NCBI RefSeq assembly: GCF_050487225.1
Contig: NZ_JBKQGY010000001.1
Location: forward strand, 744,001-808,000
Direction of reading: 5' to 3'
Source of the DNA: Paenalcaligenes sp050487225
GTDB lineage: Bacteria > Pseudomonadota > Gammaproteobacteria > Burkholderiales > Burkholderiaceae_B
DNA length: 64,000 bases
The position numbers were made by a program, and so were the translations under genes. This document shows positions 26,138 through 35,966 of this stretch, piece after piece; the stretch's first letter is position 1, and each line of letters opens with the position of its first letter. The notes under the pieces were generated by a model. It ran no database searches and was not told where the DNA came from. It saw only the letters and a list, made by a program, of their open reading frames with translations.

Positions 26138-28483
26138 TTAAAACGCGGTACCAATCTGGAACTGGAACGCTTGTTTATCATCACCTGGTTTGGAATTCAG
26201 TGCTCTACCGTATGACAGTTGCAATGGCCCCATTGGAGACTGCCACGACAGACCTATACCTGCTGAGTATTTCCAACCGCATGGATCCTCTGCCGTATGG
26301 CCCTTAGAACCTTTCATGCATGAACCATCGGAGTTATCTACTCTACCCACATCACCGAAGATGAACCAACGCAGCGTACGGTCACGTGATGCGCCTGGGA
26401 ATGGCAAGTACAACTGTACGTTACCGACAATACGACGTGAACCACCCAGATAGTCGTTAGTCAGGCTATCACGCGGCCCCAAGGATGCCCCCTCGTAACC
26501 ACGTACCGAACCAATACCACCACCATACATGGTTTTAATGATTGGGAACGCTTTGCTACCGTAGGATCTACCGTAGTCCACAAAACCATTAAAGGCCAGT
26601 GTAGTAGATCGGCTAAGCGGCAGGTAGTACTGCTGCTGTGCACTTAACAAATAATAACGCAAGTCCATTGTAGAGAAATCAGCGGACAAGCGCGTGAAAC
26701 TGCCTCGAGTAGGTGCCAACGCGCTATCACGCGTATCTTTGGACCAACCCAAGTTAAAGATCAATGCATTCGTACCTTTGCCATACTCTTTTACAAAGTC
26801 TTGGTAGGCCTGTGGCATGTATTTCTCGTCATACCTACCAATCTTGTTGTGCTCAAAGTTAGCACCCACAAAAATGCGGTCGTATTCGGAAATAGGTACA
26901 CCAAAGTTCATACCCAAACCGTAAGCGGTCACTTGGTAGTCACCATCACTATAACCACGTGTATCGTACGGTGTAGTACGACGGTAGTACAACGATGTGG
27001 TTTTACTAATACCGTCTTGTGTCCAGTATGGATCAGTGTGCGAAATAATGGCAGAGCGGTTGGTCTTGCTGGTGTTCATCTGCAATGACAAGCTATTACC
27101 GCTACCAAAAATATTGTCTTGGCTAATACCCGCAGACAGCATCACTTTGTCAGTAGAGCCGTAACCCACACCCAGGTTAATCATACCGGTGGGTTTTTCT
27201 TTCACGTTAACGTTTACGTCTACCTGGTCAGGCGAACCTGGCACTGGCGATGTAGTCACGTCCACTTCATTGAAGTAGCCCAAGCGGTCAATACGGTCAC
27301 GCGATGCACTAATGCTATCGGAATCGTACCAAGCGGCTTCGTTTTGACGCATTTCACGACGCACCACTTCATCACGAGTGCGGACGTTACCACCCACCTG
27401 AATACGGCGCACATATACACGGCGGCCTGGATCCACGTAGAAGGTCAAATCGGTAGTGTTATTTTCGCGATCCAATACTGGATGCGGGTTCACGTTAGCA
27501 AACGCATAACCCAGTGTTCCCAAGTAGTCGCTAATTGCTTTAGCGGTTTCGTTGGTTTTCTCTGCCGAGAAACGCTCATCGGCTTTTACTTTCACCAATT
27601 GCTGGATTTCGTCTTCCATGCCCAGCAAATCACCAGCCAATTTCACATCCGTCACGGTGTAGGGCTTACCTTCGTTCACGGTCAACGTAACGAAAATGCC
27701 TTCACGGTCTGGGGAAATGGATACCTGCGGTGGCTCGGACGAGAACTCCAAATAGCCTTCATCCAGGTAATAGGAACGGATACGCTCCATATCGCCTTCC
27801 AGTTTCTCTCTGGAGTATTTATCGCTACCGGTATACCAGGTCATCATGCCTGGGGTGGTCAAATCCATCAAGTCCAGCAATGTGCCGGTACTGACTTCCT
27901 TGTTACCGACAATGTTGATCTCTTGAATCTTCGCCAGATCGCCTTCGAACACGTCAAAGCTAATCCCTACACGGTTACGCGGCAAAGGAGTAATGATTGG
28001 CGTAATTTCAACGCTGTACTTACCTTTACTCAGGTACTGCTGCTTCAACTCAAACTCGGCGCGCTCAAGCATAGAGCGGTCAAAAATACGACCTTCACCA
28101 AAACCAACCTGTGACAGCGACTGTGTGATGCCTTTAGCATCAAACTCACGCATACCGTTGAAGGTCACTGACGCAATGGTAGGACGCTCGGCAACGGTAA
28201 TCACCAGCACGTCGCCGGCAGTATCCACTTTCACATCGCTAAAGAAACCAGAAGCATACAAACGCTGAATCGCTTCGCTTGCTTTAGTCTCATCAAACTC
28301 TTCACCCACCTTCACTGGCAAGTAGCTAAACACCGCACCGGGATCTACCCGTTGAATACCTTCCACCTGAATGTCGCGCACAACAAAAGGGGTAAAAGCA
28401 TTTGCCAAAGCGGGAGCCAGCAGCGAGGCCACCAAAAAAGGCAAAGTACGCAAAGTAAATGTAGGTTTACGGCGTAACGACAT
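26138..28483 (-). CDS. bamA: Outer membrane protein assembly factor BamA
   Basis: A 781-residue Omp85 protein, the insertase of the BAM complex. A signal peptide (about 1-29, ending NAF) is followed by five POTRA domains to about residue 430 (for example IQVEGIQRVDPGAVFSYL and IQVGGNVRTRDEVVRREMR). A C-terminal beta-barrel follows with the VRGYEG lid motif in GSVRGYEGASLGPRD and terminal phenylalanine. Located after rseP and before skp. Confidence 0.96.
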   Translation of the reverse strand: MSLRRKPTFTLRTLPFLVASLLAPALANAFTPFVVRDIQVEGIQRVDPGAVFSYLPVKVGEEFDETKASEAIQRLYASGFFSDVKVDTAGDVLVITVAERPTIASVTFNGMREFDAKGITQSLSQVGFGEGRIFDRSMLERAEFELKQQYLSKGKYSVEITPIITPLPRNRVGISFDVFEGDLAKIQEINIVGNKEVSTGTLLDLMDLTTPGMMTWYTGSDKYSREKLEGDMERIRSYYLDEGYLEFSSEPPQVSISPDREGIFVTLTVNEGKPYTVTDVKLAGDLLGMEDEIQQLVKVKADERFSAEKTNETAKAISDYLGTLGYAFANVNPHPVLDRENNTTDLTFYVDPGRRVYVRRIQVGGNVRTRDEVVRREMRQNEAAWYDSDSISASRDRIDRLGYFNEVDVTTSPVPGSPDQVDVNVNVKEKPTGMINLGVGYGSTDKVMLSAGISQDNIFGSGNSLSLQMNTSKTNRSAIISHTDPYWTQDGISKTTSLYYRRTTPYDTRGYSDGDYQVTAYGLGMNFGVPISEYDRIFVGANFEHNKIGRYDEKYMPQAYQDFVKEYGKGTNALIFNLGWSKDTRDSALAPTRGSFTRLSADFSTMDLRYYLLSAQQQYYLPLSRSTTLAFNGFVDYGRSYGSKAFPIIKTMYGGGIGSVRGYEGASLGPRDSLTNDYLGGSRRIVGNVQLYLPFPGASRDRTLRWFIFGDVGRVDNSDGSCMKGSKGHTAEDPCGWKYSAGIGLSWQSPMGPLQLSYGRALNSKPGDDKQAFQFQIGTAF

Positions 28484-28535
28484 CCTGTGAATCCTTGGTT
28501 GATCTTAATGGGGTTGAATTTTAAGCTATGGAGGG

Positions 28536-29867
28536 CTAACTGAAAAGGCGCGTAAAGTCATTTGTAAACGCCAGCACCATAAAGAATGCAAGTATACCCA
28601 ATCCTATGGCTCTTCCGCGAGCTTGCCATGCCTCTGATAGAGGACGGCCTCGCACAGCTTCGATCGCATAATACAGCAAATGCCCCCCATCCAGCATGGG
28701 TATGGGCAAAAGATTTAACAATCCTATACTAATACTGATCAATGCTAGGAAGTTTAAGTAGGCAATTGCGCCGATACTTGCACTCTGACCAGCATAATCT
28801 GCAATAGAAACGGGACCACTGAGGTTTTTCACTGAAACCTCACCCACCAGCATACGGCCTATCATCTTGATAGACATCCACAACGTATCCACGGTACGGC
28901 TAAAACCACGCTGTATGCTGTCTAACACACCATAACGCACCGTTACCATTGGCAATGCATTACCTACCCGTAAACCAACACGGCCTATTGTCGTACCATT
29001 AGTCTCGTAAGCATCTACAACGACGGGAATATGGATGGTGTCATCAGCACGTTGAATCGTGAATATTACGGTTTGGCCGGGTGCTTTCTGTATCGCAGCA
29101 ACGAACTCATCAGCCGTTTGATAACGCTGATCATCGACGGCCAAGATCAAATCCTCAGCGCGTACACCCGCATCACCTGCGCTACTGCCCTCTTTCACCA
29201 CCGTTTTGACAATGGGGGTTCCGGGCATTAAGACAAAGCCTGCCTCACCCAACACATCCGGTTTGTCGGGATCAATGTGTACTTTAGGTAAATCAATATC
29301 GTAGGTAGCAGCTGTGCCTAATGGATCGGTAGCCTCTAGGCTTATACGTCGCCCAGAAGATAAGGCATCCATCATTTGCCAGCGAAATTGCGTCCAAGAA
29401 GCGACCTCGTGGCCATCTACCGCAGTAATCACACTACCTTCTGGAATATGCGCTGACGCGGCTATGCTATGCTCTGGCGCTTTGCCCATAATGGGCGCAG
29501 GCTCTTCACTACCTACTGCACCAATAATCGCATAAAGCATGATTGCCAGCAGCAAGTTAGCGACTGGCCCTGCTACGGTAATCGCTGAACGTTGCCACAA
29601 GCTTTTATTGTTATAGGCAGACGCCTCTTCTGCTGGCGTCGCATGCTCAAGTGGCTCATTGCGCATCATCACATAGCCGCCTAACGGCAAGGCTGAAAAT
29701 GCCCATTCGCAGCCGTGCTTATCTGTGCGCTTAAACAGTACCTTGCCAAAGCCAAATGAAAAACGCTCTACATGTACGCCACACCAGCGTGCTACCCAAT
29801 AATGGCCCAGCTCATGAATAGTAACCAATAAGCCAATGGCGACAATAAAAGCAATAACAGTGACCAC
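28536..29867 (-). CDS. rseP: RIP zinc metalloprotease RseP
   Basis: A 443-residue site-2 protease. The zinc motif HELGH lies at residues 18-22 in the first membrane helix. Two PDZ domains span about 115-300, and the third metal ligand occurs in LLNLLPIPMLDGGHLLYY. It cleaves anti-sigma factors such as RseA within the membrane and clears signal peptides. The initiation codon is GTG at 29867. It follows dxr by 25 bp. Confidence 0.94.
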   Translation of the reverse strand: MVTVIAFIVAIGLLVTIHELGHYWVARWCGVHVERFSFGFGKVLFKRTDKHGCEWAFSALPLGGYVMMRNEPLEHATPAEEASAYNNKSLWQRSAITVAGPVANLLLAIMLYAIIGAVGSEEPAPIMGKAPEHSIAASAHIPEGSVITAVDGHEVASWTQFRWQMMDALSSGRRISLEATDPLGTAATYDIDLPKVHIDPDKPDVLGEAGFVLMPGTPIVKTVVKEGSSAGDAGVRAEDLILAVDDQRYQTADEFVAAIQKAPGQTVIFTIQRADDTIHIPVVVDAYETNGTTIGRVGLRVGNALPMVTVRYGVLDSIQRGFSRTVDTLWMSIKMIGRMLVGEVSVKNLSGPVSIADYAGQSASIGAIAYLNFLALISISIGLLNLLPIPMLDGGHLLYYAIEAVRGRPLSEAWQARGRAIGLGILAFFMVLAFTNDFTRLFS

Positions 29868-29892
29868 TCAGCGCAATCCTAGTTCGAACCTA

Positions 29893-31095
29893 CTAGACTG
29901 TTACAGCGCACAAACTGCGTGCCTGTTCACGTGCTCGTTGGTCTATATGCAAAATAGCTTCCAACGAGTCCAATACCACATTTGGCAATGCGGTAATTTT
30001 TTCTATACTTTCAGCAATCACTTTCACAATATCGGTGTAAGCGATTTTGCGATTCAAGAAATGCTCAACGGCCACTTCATTGGCCGCATTCAATGTAATA
30101 CAGGCCACCTGCGAGCTACGCAGCGCATCAAAGGCCAATTTCAAACAAGGAAAGCGTTGAAAGTCTGGCTCTTCGAAATCTAAACGCCCAAGCGTAGACA
30201 GCTCTAGCAAGCCTACACCGCTCTGTATACGCTCTGCACACCCCAACCCATAGGCAATGGGTGTACGCATATCAGGCAGGCCTAATTGAGCCAATACAGA
30301 GCCATCCACATACTCCACCATAGAGTGAATCATGCTTTGCGGATGCACCAACACTTGAATTTGATCAGCAGGCATACCAAATAGCCAATGTGCCTCGATG
30401 ACTTCCAAGCCCTTATTAACCATTGTCGCGGAGTCTACCGAGATCTTTCTGCCCATACTCCAGTTAGGATGGGCACACGCTTGCTCTGGCGTAACAGAAG
30501 AAAGCAACTCAGGCGCCCATGTTCTGAAGGGGCCACCCGACGCCGTCACTAATAACCTACGAATGGTTTGATCGGCAGGAGCCGGCACATCTTTACGTAT
30601 GCGCTCCGGTAAGCACTGGTAAATAGCGCTGTGTTCGCTATCAATAGGGATCAGCTCGGCTTTCCCTGCTTTCACAGCATCAATAAATAACTGCCCCGCC
30701 GTGATCAGCGCCTCTTTGTTCGCGAGCAGTATGCGTTTACCCGCATAGGCTGCGGCCAACACTGGCTCCAAACACGCTGCCCCAACAATCGCTGCCATTA
30801 CGGTTGTCACATCAGTATCAGAAGCCGTTTGCACCAATGCGTGACTACCTACGCGCACCTCTGGCTTGTTTACACCTTGTCCTAAGTGCTGCAAAAACTC
30901 TGCGGCCGCATCATCTGTAGGCACGACCACCACCGCAGGCTGATACTGGCTAGCCTGCTCGGCCAGTTGCCGCATACTGCGATGCGCTGTTAATGCGTAA
31001 ACCGCCATTTTTTCTGGGTGACGGGCAATGACGTCCAAAGTGCTACAACCTATGGAGCCTGTAGAGCCCAACACACAAACACGTTGAAATTCCAT
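29893..31095 (-). CDS. dxr: 1-deoxy-D-xylulose 5-phosphate reductoisomerase
   Basis: A 400-residue enzyme of the MEP isoprenoid pathway, making MEP from DXP with NADPH. The NADPH loop VLGSTGSIG is at the N-terminus, and LLANKEALI, PIDSEHSAIYQ, TASGGPFR and KISVDSATMVNKGLEVIEA form the metal- and substrate-binding blocks. The ATG at 31095 is preferred over an in-frame TTG at 31101. It lies directly after cdsA. Confidence 0.96.
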   Translation of the reverse strand: MEFQRVCVLGSTGSIGCSTLDVIARHPEKMAVYALTAHRSMRQLAEQASQYQPAVVVVPTDDAAAEFLQHLGQGVNKPEVRVGSHALVQTASDTDVTTVMAAIVGAACLEPVLAAAYAGKRILLANKEALITAGQLFIDAVKAGKAELIPIDSEHSAIYQCLPERIRKDVPAPADQTIRRLLVTASGGPFRTWAPELLSSVTPEQACAHPNWSMGRKISVDSATMVNKGLEVIEAHWLFGMPADQIQVLVHPQSMIHSMVEYVDGSVLAQLGLPDMRTPIAYGLGCAERIQSGVGLLELSTLGRLDFEEPDFQRFPCLKLAFDALRSSQVACITLNAANEVAVEHFLNRKIAYTDIVKVIAESIEKITALPNVVLDSLEAILHIDQRAREQARSLCAVTV

Positions 31096-31097
31096 AA

Positions 31098-31979
31098 TCA
31101 ATGCACCAGCTTCGCAACTTCCAAGAATGGGCCACCTAGCAGCAAGGCTACAGGCGCCACCGGAATCAACGCGTCAATACGATCAAATACACCGCCATGG
31201 CCTGGCAACAGATTGCTAGAATCCTTCACGCCGGCACGACGTTTTAACAATGACTCGAACAAATCGCCCATTACAGACAATGCAGCCAAACCAGCCGCAA
31301 TCAGAATAACCAGCGGCCATGACCACCGTACAGTCAGCGCATGCGCGTAGCTACCATCGAATTGCGCTGTCAGCACAATGTAGAGCACCACACCAATCAC
31401 GCCACCCACAAAACCAGCCCAGGTTTTCCCGGGGCTAATACGTGCTGCCAATTTCGCTTTACCAAAAGCGCGTCCACAAAAGTACGCAGCAATATCAGCC
31501 ACCCACACAATGGCCATCATGGACAACAAGTACCAGGCATTACGGTATTGCAACATTTCGTTCAGTGACGCCCACGCCACCAATACAGCCACCACGCCAA
31601 ACACGCTCAGCGCAGGTTTAGCGGATGGATGACCCACTTGAGCAAAGCCCAGCATTAGGCTTACGCCCAACACCCAGTAAAGCACCACCAAAGGCAGCAA
31701 GATCATAAAGAACTGCGCTCGTATGGCATCCGCCCACGGCTGTAGCTCAGCAGGTTGCCAGCCCACCAAGAGGGCCAACATAGCAAGAAAAGATAAAAAG
31801 CCTACGCCAGGTGCTAACCAACCCGCGCTTTCAGGCCAAGATAGGCGCAGCCATTCCCACACTGCCGCTGCAGCAATAATGGTCAACAGCAAGGCTAGTG
31901 GCCACTTGGACGGTAAGATCATGGCCACCAACAGTACAGCAATCAGCACGACAGCTGTTATTACCCGCTGCTTCAACAT
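31098..31979 (-). CDS. cdsA: Phosphatidate cytidylyltransferase
   Basis: A 293-residue membrane enzyme making CDP-diacylglycerol from CTP and phosphatidate. About eight hydrophobic helices are visible. The family signature is SVMGDLFESLLKRRAGVKDS...PGHGGVFDRIDAL near the C-terminus, with the metal-binding aspartate in the last part. It lies between uppS and dxr in the standard order. Confidence 0.95.
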   Translation of the reverse strand: MLKQRVITAVVLIAVLLVAMILPSKWPLALLLTIIAAAAVWEWLRLSWPESAGWLAPGVGFLSFLAMLALLVGWQPAELQPWADAIRAQFFMILLPLVVLYWVLGVSLMLGFAQVGHPSAKPALSVFGVVAVLVAWASLNEMLQYRNAWYLLSMMAIVWVADIAAYFCGRAFGKAKLAARISPGKTWAGFVGGVIGVVLYIVLTAQFDGSYAHALTVRWSWPLVILIAAGLAALSVMGDLFESLLKRRAGVKDSSNLLPGHGGVFDRIDALIPVAPVALLLGGPFLEVAKLVH

Positions 31980-32002
31980 AATCTCTACACCTTTAAAAGA
32001 TT

Positions 32003-32758
32003 TTAGCGCCCTGCCAACTGGGCACTTGTGCGGCCAAAGCGACGCTCTCTACCAGCGTACCATTCAAAGGCACGGGCTAGCGCATCGGCATCAAAATCTG
32101 GCCAATAACTATCTGTGAAGTACAGCTCGGTATAAGCTAACTGCCAGATTAGAAAATTAGAAATACGTTGCTCACCACCTGTACGGACGAACAAGTCCGG
32201 TTCGGGAGCAAAAGACATGGAAAGATAAGGGGATAGCATATTCTCATCCAGAGCGTCAGGCGATTGCGCCAGCTCGGGATGCTCAGCCAGTAAACGGCGA
32301 GTCGCTTGAAGAATATCCCAACGGCCACCGTAATTGGCCGCGATAGTCAGTTGTAACGCTGTATTGTGCTGTGTGCTTGCTTCGGCTTGGCGAATCAACT
32401 CTTGTAAACGCGGCTCAAAGGCAGACAAATCACCAATGACGCGTAAGCGCACGCCCTGCTTACTGAGCTTGCCTACTTCTTTTTCCAGGGTTTGTACAAA
32501 AAGACGCATCAGCAATGACACTTCTTCTTGTGGTCGACGCCAGTTTTCAGAGCTGAAAGCAAACAGCGTTAGATATTCCACACCAGCTTTACCACAAGCT
32601 TCTACCGCACGGCGTACAGCCTGCATGCCACGTATGTGACCTGCTGTGCGGGGAAGCATGCGGCGGGTGGCCCACCTACCATTGCCGTCCATAATAACCG
32701 CCAAATGGCGTGGGACAGCACTGTAGTCCGGTATGGATTGCGTAGAGCTTTTAGACAT
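32003..32758 (-). CDS. uppS: Undecaprenyl diphosphate synthase
   Basis: A 251-residue cis-prenyltransferase that makes the C55 lipid carrier for peptidoglycan and LPS. The catalytic aspartate is D24 in VIMDGNGRWA; the region FAFSSENWRRP and the C-terminal RTGGEQRISNFLIWQ and YFTDSYWPDF complete the family signature. The ATG at 32758 is used; an in-frame GTG three codons upstream is possible. Confidence 0.96.
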   Translation of the reverse strand: MSKSSTQSIPDYSAVPRHLAVIMDGNGRWATRRMLPRTAGHIRGMQAVRRAVEACGKAGVEYLTLFAFSSENWRRPQEEVSLLMRLFVQTLEKEVGKLSKQGVRLRVIGDLSAFEPRLQELIRQAEASTQHNTALQLTIAANYGGRWDILQATRRLLAEHPELAQSPDALDENMLSPYLSMSFAPEPDLFVRTGGEQRISNFLIWQLAYTELYFTDSYWPDFDADALARAFEWYAGRERRFGRTSAQLAGR

Positions 32759-32779
32759 GGGCCACACCTGTATAACGGT

Positions 32780-33340
32780 TTAAACCGTCATGACTTCTTG
32801 TTCTTTTGCTGCAATCAGTTTATCGATTTCAGCAATGAACTTATCCGTCAACTTCTGGATTTCATCTTGGAAACGACGATCATCATCCTCAGAAATTTCT
32901 TTGTCTTTCAGAAGACGTTTAGCCGCATCGTTAGCTTCACGACGCAGGTTGCGTACTGCAACTTTAGAGTCCTCGCCATCGCCTCGCACCACTTTGGTCA
33001 AGTCACGACGACGCTCTTCGGTCAATGCTGGTAGGGGTACACGAATAGTTTCACCCAACAGAATTGGGTTCAGGCCTAAATCAGATTCACGTATGGCCTT
33101 ATCCACTGCGGCAGCCATATGTTTTTCCCACACCTGCAGGTTCAATGTGCGGGCATCTGCAACGCTAACGTTAGCAACTTGCCCGACTGGTACATCCGAA
33201 CCATAGTATTCAACCATCACGTGATCCAACAAACCGGCGTGAGCACGGCCTGTACGAATCTTACCCAAACTAACTTGCAGCGCCTCCAAAGAGCGCTTCA
33301 TGCGGCTCTCGGCTGAACTACGAATTTCAGACAAACTCAT
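32780..33340 (-). CDS. frr: Ribosome recycling factor
   Basis: A 186-residue RRF that, with EF-G, splits post-termination ribosomes. The sequence is colinear with family members: MKRSLEALQVSLGKIRTGRA, LLDHVMVEYYG, PLPALTEERRRDLTK and the C-terminal helix. It follows pyrH by 15 bp. Confidence 0.96.
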   Translation of the reverse strand: MSLSEIRSSAESRMKRSLEALQVSLGKIRTGRAHAGLLDHVMVEYYGSDVPVGQVANVSVADARTLNLQVWEKHMAAAVDKAIRESDLGLNPILLGETIRVPLPALTEERRRDLTKVVRGDGEDSKVAVRNLRREANDAAKRLLKDKEISEDDDRRFQDEIQKLTDKFIAEIDKLIAAKEQEVMTV

Positions 33341-33355
33341 TGTTGAATTCCTGTA

Positions 33356-34072
33356 TCAAACGTGTACCAAAGTACCCTCGTCTTCACCACACACTGCGCG
33401 GCTCAACGCGCCAAGCTTGTTGATGGAGAACACTTTGATAGGAAGTTTTCGATCACGGCACAACGCAAAAGCTGTAGCATCCATGACTTCAAGACGACGC
33501 ACAATAGCTTCATCAAAGCTAATACGCGCATAACGCGTAGCACCGGGGTCTTTGTTCGGGTCTGCGCTGTAAATACCGTCTACTTTGGTTGCTTTCAGCA
33601 CAATTTCCGCACCCACTTCTGCGCCACGCAACGCTGCAGCAGTATCCGTTGTAAAAAACGGGTTACCGGTACCAGCAGCAAATACCACCACCTTGCCTTC
33701 TTCTAGATAGCGCAAGGCTTTGGGACGGATGTAAGGCTCTACAACCTGCTCGATATTCAGAGCGGACTGTACGCGCGCATCCAGACCACGATTTTTCAAC
33801 GCATCTTGCAACGCTAGTGCGTTCATCACGGTGGCCATCATTCCCATGTAATCAGCAGTGGCACGGTCCATACCTTGCGCACCCGCAGCAATACCTCGGA
33901 AGATATTACCGCCACCGATTACGATACCAACCTGAACACCCATCGCAACAACTTCGGAGATTTCCTCTGTCATGCGCATGATGGTGGCGCGGTTAATGCC
34001 AAAGGCATCTTCCCCCATTAGCGCTTCACCAGATAATTTAAGCAGAATACGTTTATAGAGAGGGGTATTCAT
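33356..34072 (-). CDS. pyrH: UMP kinase
   Basis: A 238-residue bacterial UMP kinase of the amino-acid kinase fold. YKRILLKLSGEALMG binds phosphate, VIGGGNIFRG and TADYMGMMATVMNAL are conserved, and the C-terminus GEDEGTLVHV matches Bordetella-type enzymes. The ATG at 34072 is chosen over one at 34090 because GGAAG lies 7 bp upstream of it and the protein length then fits the family. A hairpin pair separates it from tsf. Confidence 0.95.
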   Translation of the reverse strand: MNTPLYKRILLKLSGEALMGEDAFGINRATIMRMTEEISEVVAMGVQVGIVIGGGNIFRGIAAGAQGMDRATADYMGMMATVMNALALQDALKNRGLDARVQSALNIEQVVEPYIRPKALRYLEEGKVVVFAAGTGNPFFTTDTAAALRGAEVGAEIVLKATKVDGIYSADPNKDPGATRYARISFDEAIVRRLEVMDATAFALCRDRKLPIKVFSINKLGALSRAVCGEDEGTLVHV

Positions 34073-34125
34073 GGCAGGGCTTCCAGACATAGGTACTGAT
34101 GAAATTTAATGCAGTAAAACACAAT

Positions 34126-34191
34126 GGCAGGCGCCAGTCTATGGCGCCTGCCGAAAAAAACGAAACAGAATTAAAATCTGTCACTGTTTCG
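34126..34191 (-). other. Two hairpins between tsf and pyrH
   Basis: The first stem, GGCAGGCGCCA/TGGCGCCTGCC (34126-34152, 5-nt loop), is 11 bp and perfect. The second, CGAAACAG/CTGTTTCG (34161-34191), has an 8-bp stem and touches the tsf end. Leftward the first stem is followed by ATTGTGTTTT, a weak T-tract. They probably reduce read-through from rpsB-tsf into pyrH-frr. Confidence 0.65.
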
Positions 34192-34193
34192 TA

Positions 34194-35069
34194 TTAGTTG
34201 CCAGCTTGAGCAGCAGCTACTTCAGCAGCGAAGTCTTCGTTACGACGTTCGATACCTTCACCTACTACAAACAAAGCGTAGCCACTGATTTGAGCGCCCT
34301 GCTCTTTCAGCATTTGCTCTACAGTCAGTTTGTCGTTTTTCACGAAAGGCTGAGACAACAGAGTCACTTCCTTCAAGAATTTGGCAACGGAACCTTCTAC
34401 CATTTTCTTAACGATTTCTTCTGGCTTGCCGGATTCAGCAGCTTTCTGAGAAGCTACGGAACGCTCTGTTTCGATGTCAGCAGCGTCAACACCGGATGCA
34501 TCCAGTGCTTTAGGACGTGTTGCAGCGATGTGCATAGCCAAGTCTTTACCAACTTCGTCGTCACCGGCGAATTCAACCAATGTAGCGATACGGCCACCGT
34601 GCACGTATTGAGCCAGCTTGTTAGCTGTTTCAAAACGTTTGAAGCGACGGATAGTCATGTTTTCGCCAATACGGCCGATCAATTCTGCACGTACGCTTTC
34701 TACTGTGCTGCCATTCAAAGGCAATGCAGCCAAAGCATCTACGTCTGCTGGGTTGTTTTCTGCAACCAGTTTAGCCACTTCGTTCACGAAGTTGATGAAA
34801 TCATCGTTTTTGGCAACAAAGTCGGTTTCGCAGTTAACTTCAACTACGGCACCTGTTTTGGCGTCTTCAGCAATGAATACAGTCACCAAGCCTTCGGCTG
34901 TTACGCGCGATGCGGCTTTGCTTGCTTTGCTGCCCAGTTTTACACGTAGCAGCTCTTCAGCTTTGGCCATATCGCCATCAGTTTCAACCAGCGCTTTTTT
35001 GCACTCCATCATTGGCGCGTCAGTTTTTTCGCGCAGTTCTTTAACCATCGATGCTGAGATTTGAGCCAC
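34194..35069 (-). CDS. tsf: Elongation factor Ts
   Basis: A 291-residue EF-Ts, the GDP exchange factor of EF-Tu. The N-terminal UBA-like domain starts AQISASMVKELREKTDAPMM and the core contains FVAKNDDFINFV. The start is assigned to GTG at 35069: GGAG lies 7 bp upstream and the N-terminus matches the family, while the longer frame adds residues with no counterpart. It is the second gene of the rpsB-tsf unit. Confidence 0.95.
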   Translation of the reverse strand: MAQISASMVKELREKTDAPMMECKKALVETDGDMAKAEELLRVKLGSKASKAASRVTAEGLVTVFIAEDAKTGAVVEVNCETDFVAKNDDFINFVNEVAKLVAENNPADVDALAALPLNGSTVESVRAELIGRIGENMTIRRFKRFETANKLAQYVHGGRIATLVEFAGDDEVGKDLAMHIAATRPKALDASGVDAADIETERSVASQKAAESGKPEEIVKKMVEGSVAKFLKEVTLLSQPFVKNDKLTVEQMLKEQGAQISGYALFVVGEGIERRNEDFAAEVAAAQAGN

Positions 35070-35094
35070 GATATTCTCCAATTCGGTAAACACG

Positions 35095-35164
35095 GGCCCT
35101 GGCGAACCAGGGCCGAGAAATTCTACGCGGCGACTGTTCAGGGATCATGAAACGAACAGTCGCC
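35095..35164 (-). other. Two hairpins between rpsB and tsf
   Basis: The first stem (35095-35114) is GGCCCTGG/CCAGGGCC, with a TTCG loop on the leftward strand. The second (35129-35164) is an 11-bp stem GGCGACTGTTC/GAACAGTCGCC with a 14-nt loop. Neither has a T-tract. Such structures in this spacer may protect or attenuate the rpsB-tsf mRNA. Confidence 0.6.
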
Positions 35165-35195
35165 ACCTGCACGAGGCAGGGTTTAGGTGAAGAGA

Positions 35196-35966
35196 TTACT
35201 CTTCGCTGCCGCTTTCTTCGACAACTTCAACTTCTTCCACTTCAACGAATTCTTCGTTTTCGCGGATGCCTTCAACCAAACCGCTCAGTGCTTGGTTACG
35301 GCCTTCCAGAACGGCATCAGCCATGCCACGTGCGTACAACGCAATAGCTTTGGCGGAGTCATCGTTACCTGGAATAACTTTAGTCAAACCATCTGGGGAG
35401 TGGTTGGTATCAACAACTGCCACAACTGGGATACCCAGTGTGCGAGCTTCTGCCACAGCAATTTTGTGGTAGCCAACGTCGATCACGAACAGTGCGTCTG
35501 GCAACTTGTTCATGTCTTTGATACCGCCGATGGATTTGTGCAGTTTTTCCAACTCACGTTCAAACAGCAGGCCTTCTTTCTTAGTCATGCGCTCTAGTGC
35601 ACCTTCGGCCACTTGAGCTTCCATGTCTTTCAGACGTTTGATAGAAGTTTTAACTGTTTTGAAGTTGGTCATCATACCGCCCAGCCAACGGCTGTCTACG
35701 TATGGCATACCGCAACGTTCAGCTTCAGCAGCTACCAATTCACGCGCAGCGCGTTTAGTACCTACGAACAGAACGTTACCACCACGAGCCACTAGCTGAG
35801 TGATGAACTTCTGGGAGTCGATGAAGTTGACAACCGTTTTTTCCAGGTTGATGATGTGGATACGGTTACGTTGACCAAAAATGTACTGAGCCATTTTTGG
35901 GTTCCAGAAACGGGTTTGGTGGCCGAAGTGTACGCCGGCTTCCAACATTTCACGCATTAAAGACAT
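35196..35966 (-). CDS. rpsB: 30S ribosomal protein S2
   Basis: A 256-residue S2 protein. Typical blocks: MLEAGVHFGHQTRFWNPKM, NRIHIINLEKT, VDSRWLGGMMTNFKT and PDALFVIDV. The acidic C-terminal tail (EFVEVEEVEVVEESGSEE) is family-like. The ATG at 35966 is the conserved start. The region upstream (35967-36205) is shared with divergent map; S2 is known to autoregulate rpsB-tsf in other bacteria. Confidence 0.96.
   Translation of the reverse strand: MSLMREMLEAGVHFGHQTRFWNPKMAQYIFGQRNRIHIINLEKTVVNFIDSQKFITQLVARGGNVLFVGTKRAARELVAAEAERCGMPYVDSRWLGGMMTNFKTVKTSIKRLKDMEAQVAEGALERMTKKEGLLFERELEKLHKSIGGIKDMNKLPDALFVIDVGYHKIAVAEARTLGIPVVAVVDTNHSPDGLTKVIPGNDDSAKAIALYARGMADAVLEGRNQALSGLVEGIRENEEFVEVEEVEVVEESGSEE

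Noticed and set aside
27119..28114. 331-codon opposite-strand frame inside bamA
   Set aside because: A shadow of bamA codon usage; no start signal and no recognisable domain.
34206..34949. 247-codon opposite-strand frame inside tsf
   Set aside because: Fully within tsf; Cys/Phe-rich translation typical of an antisense shadow.
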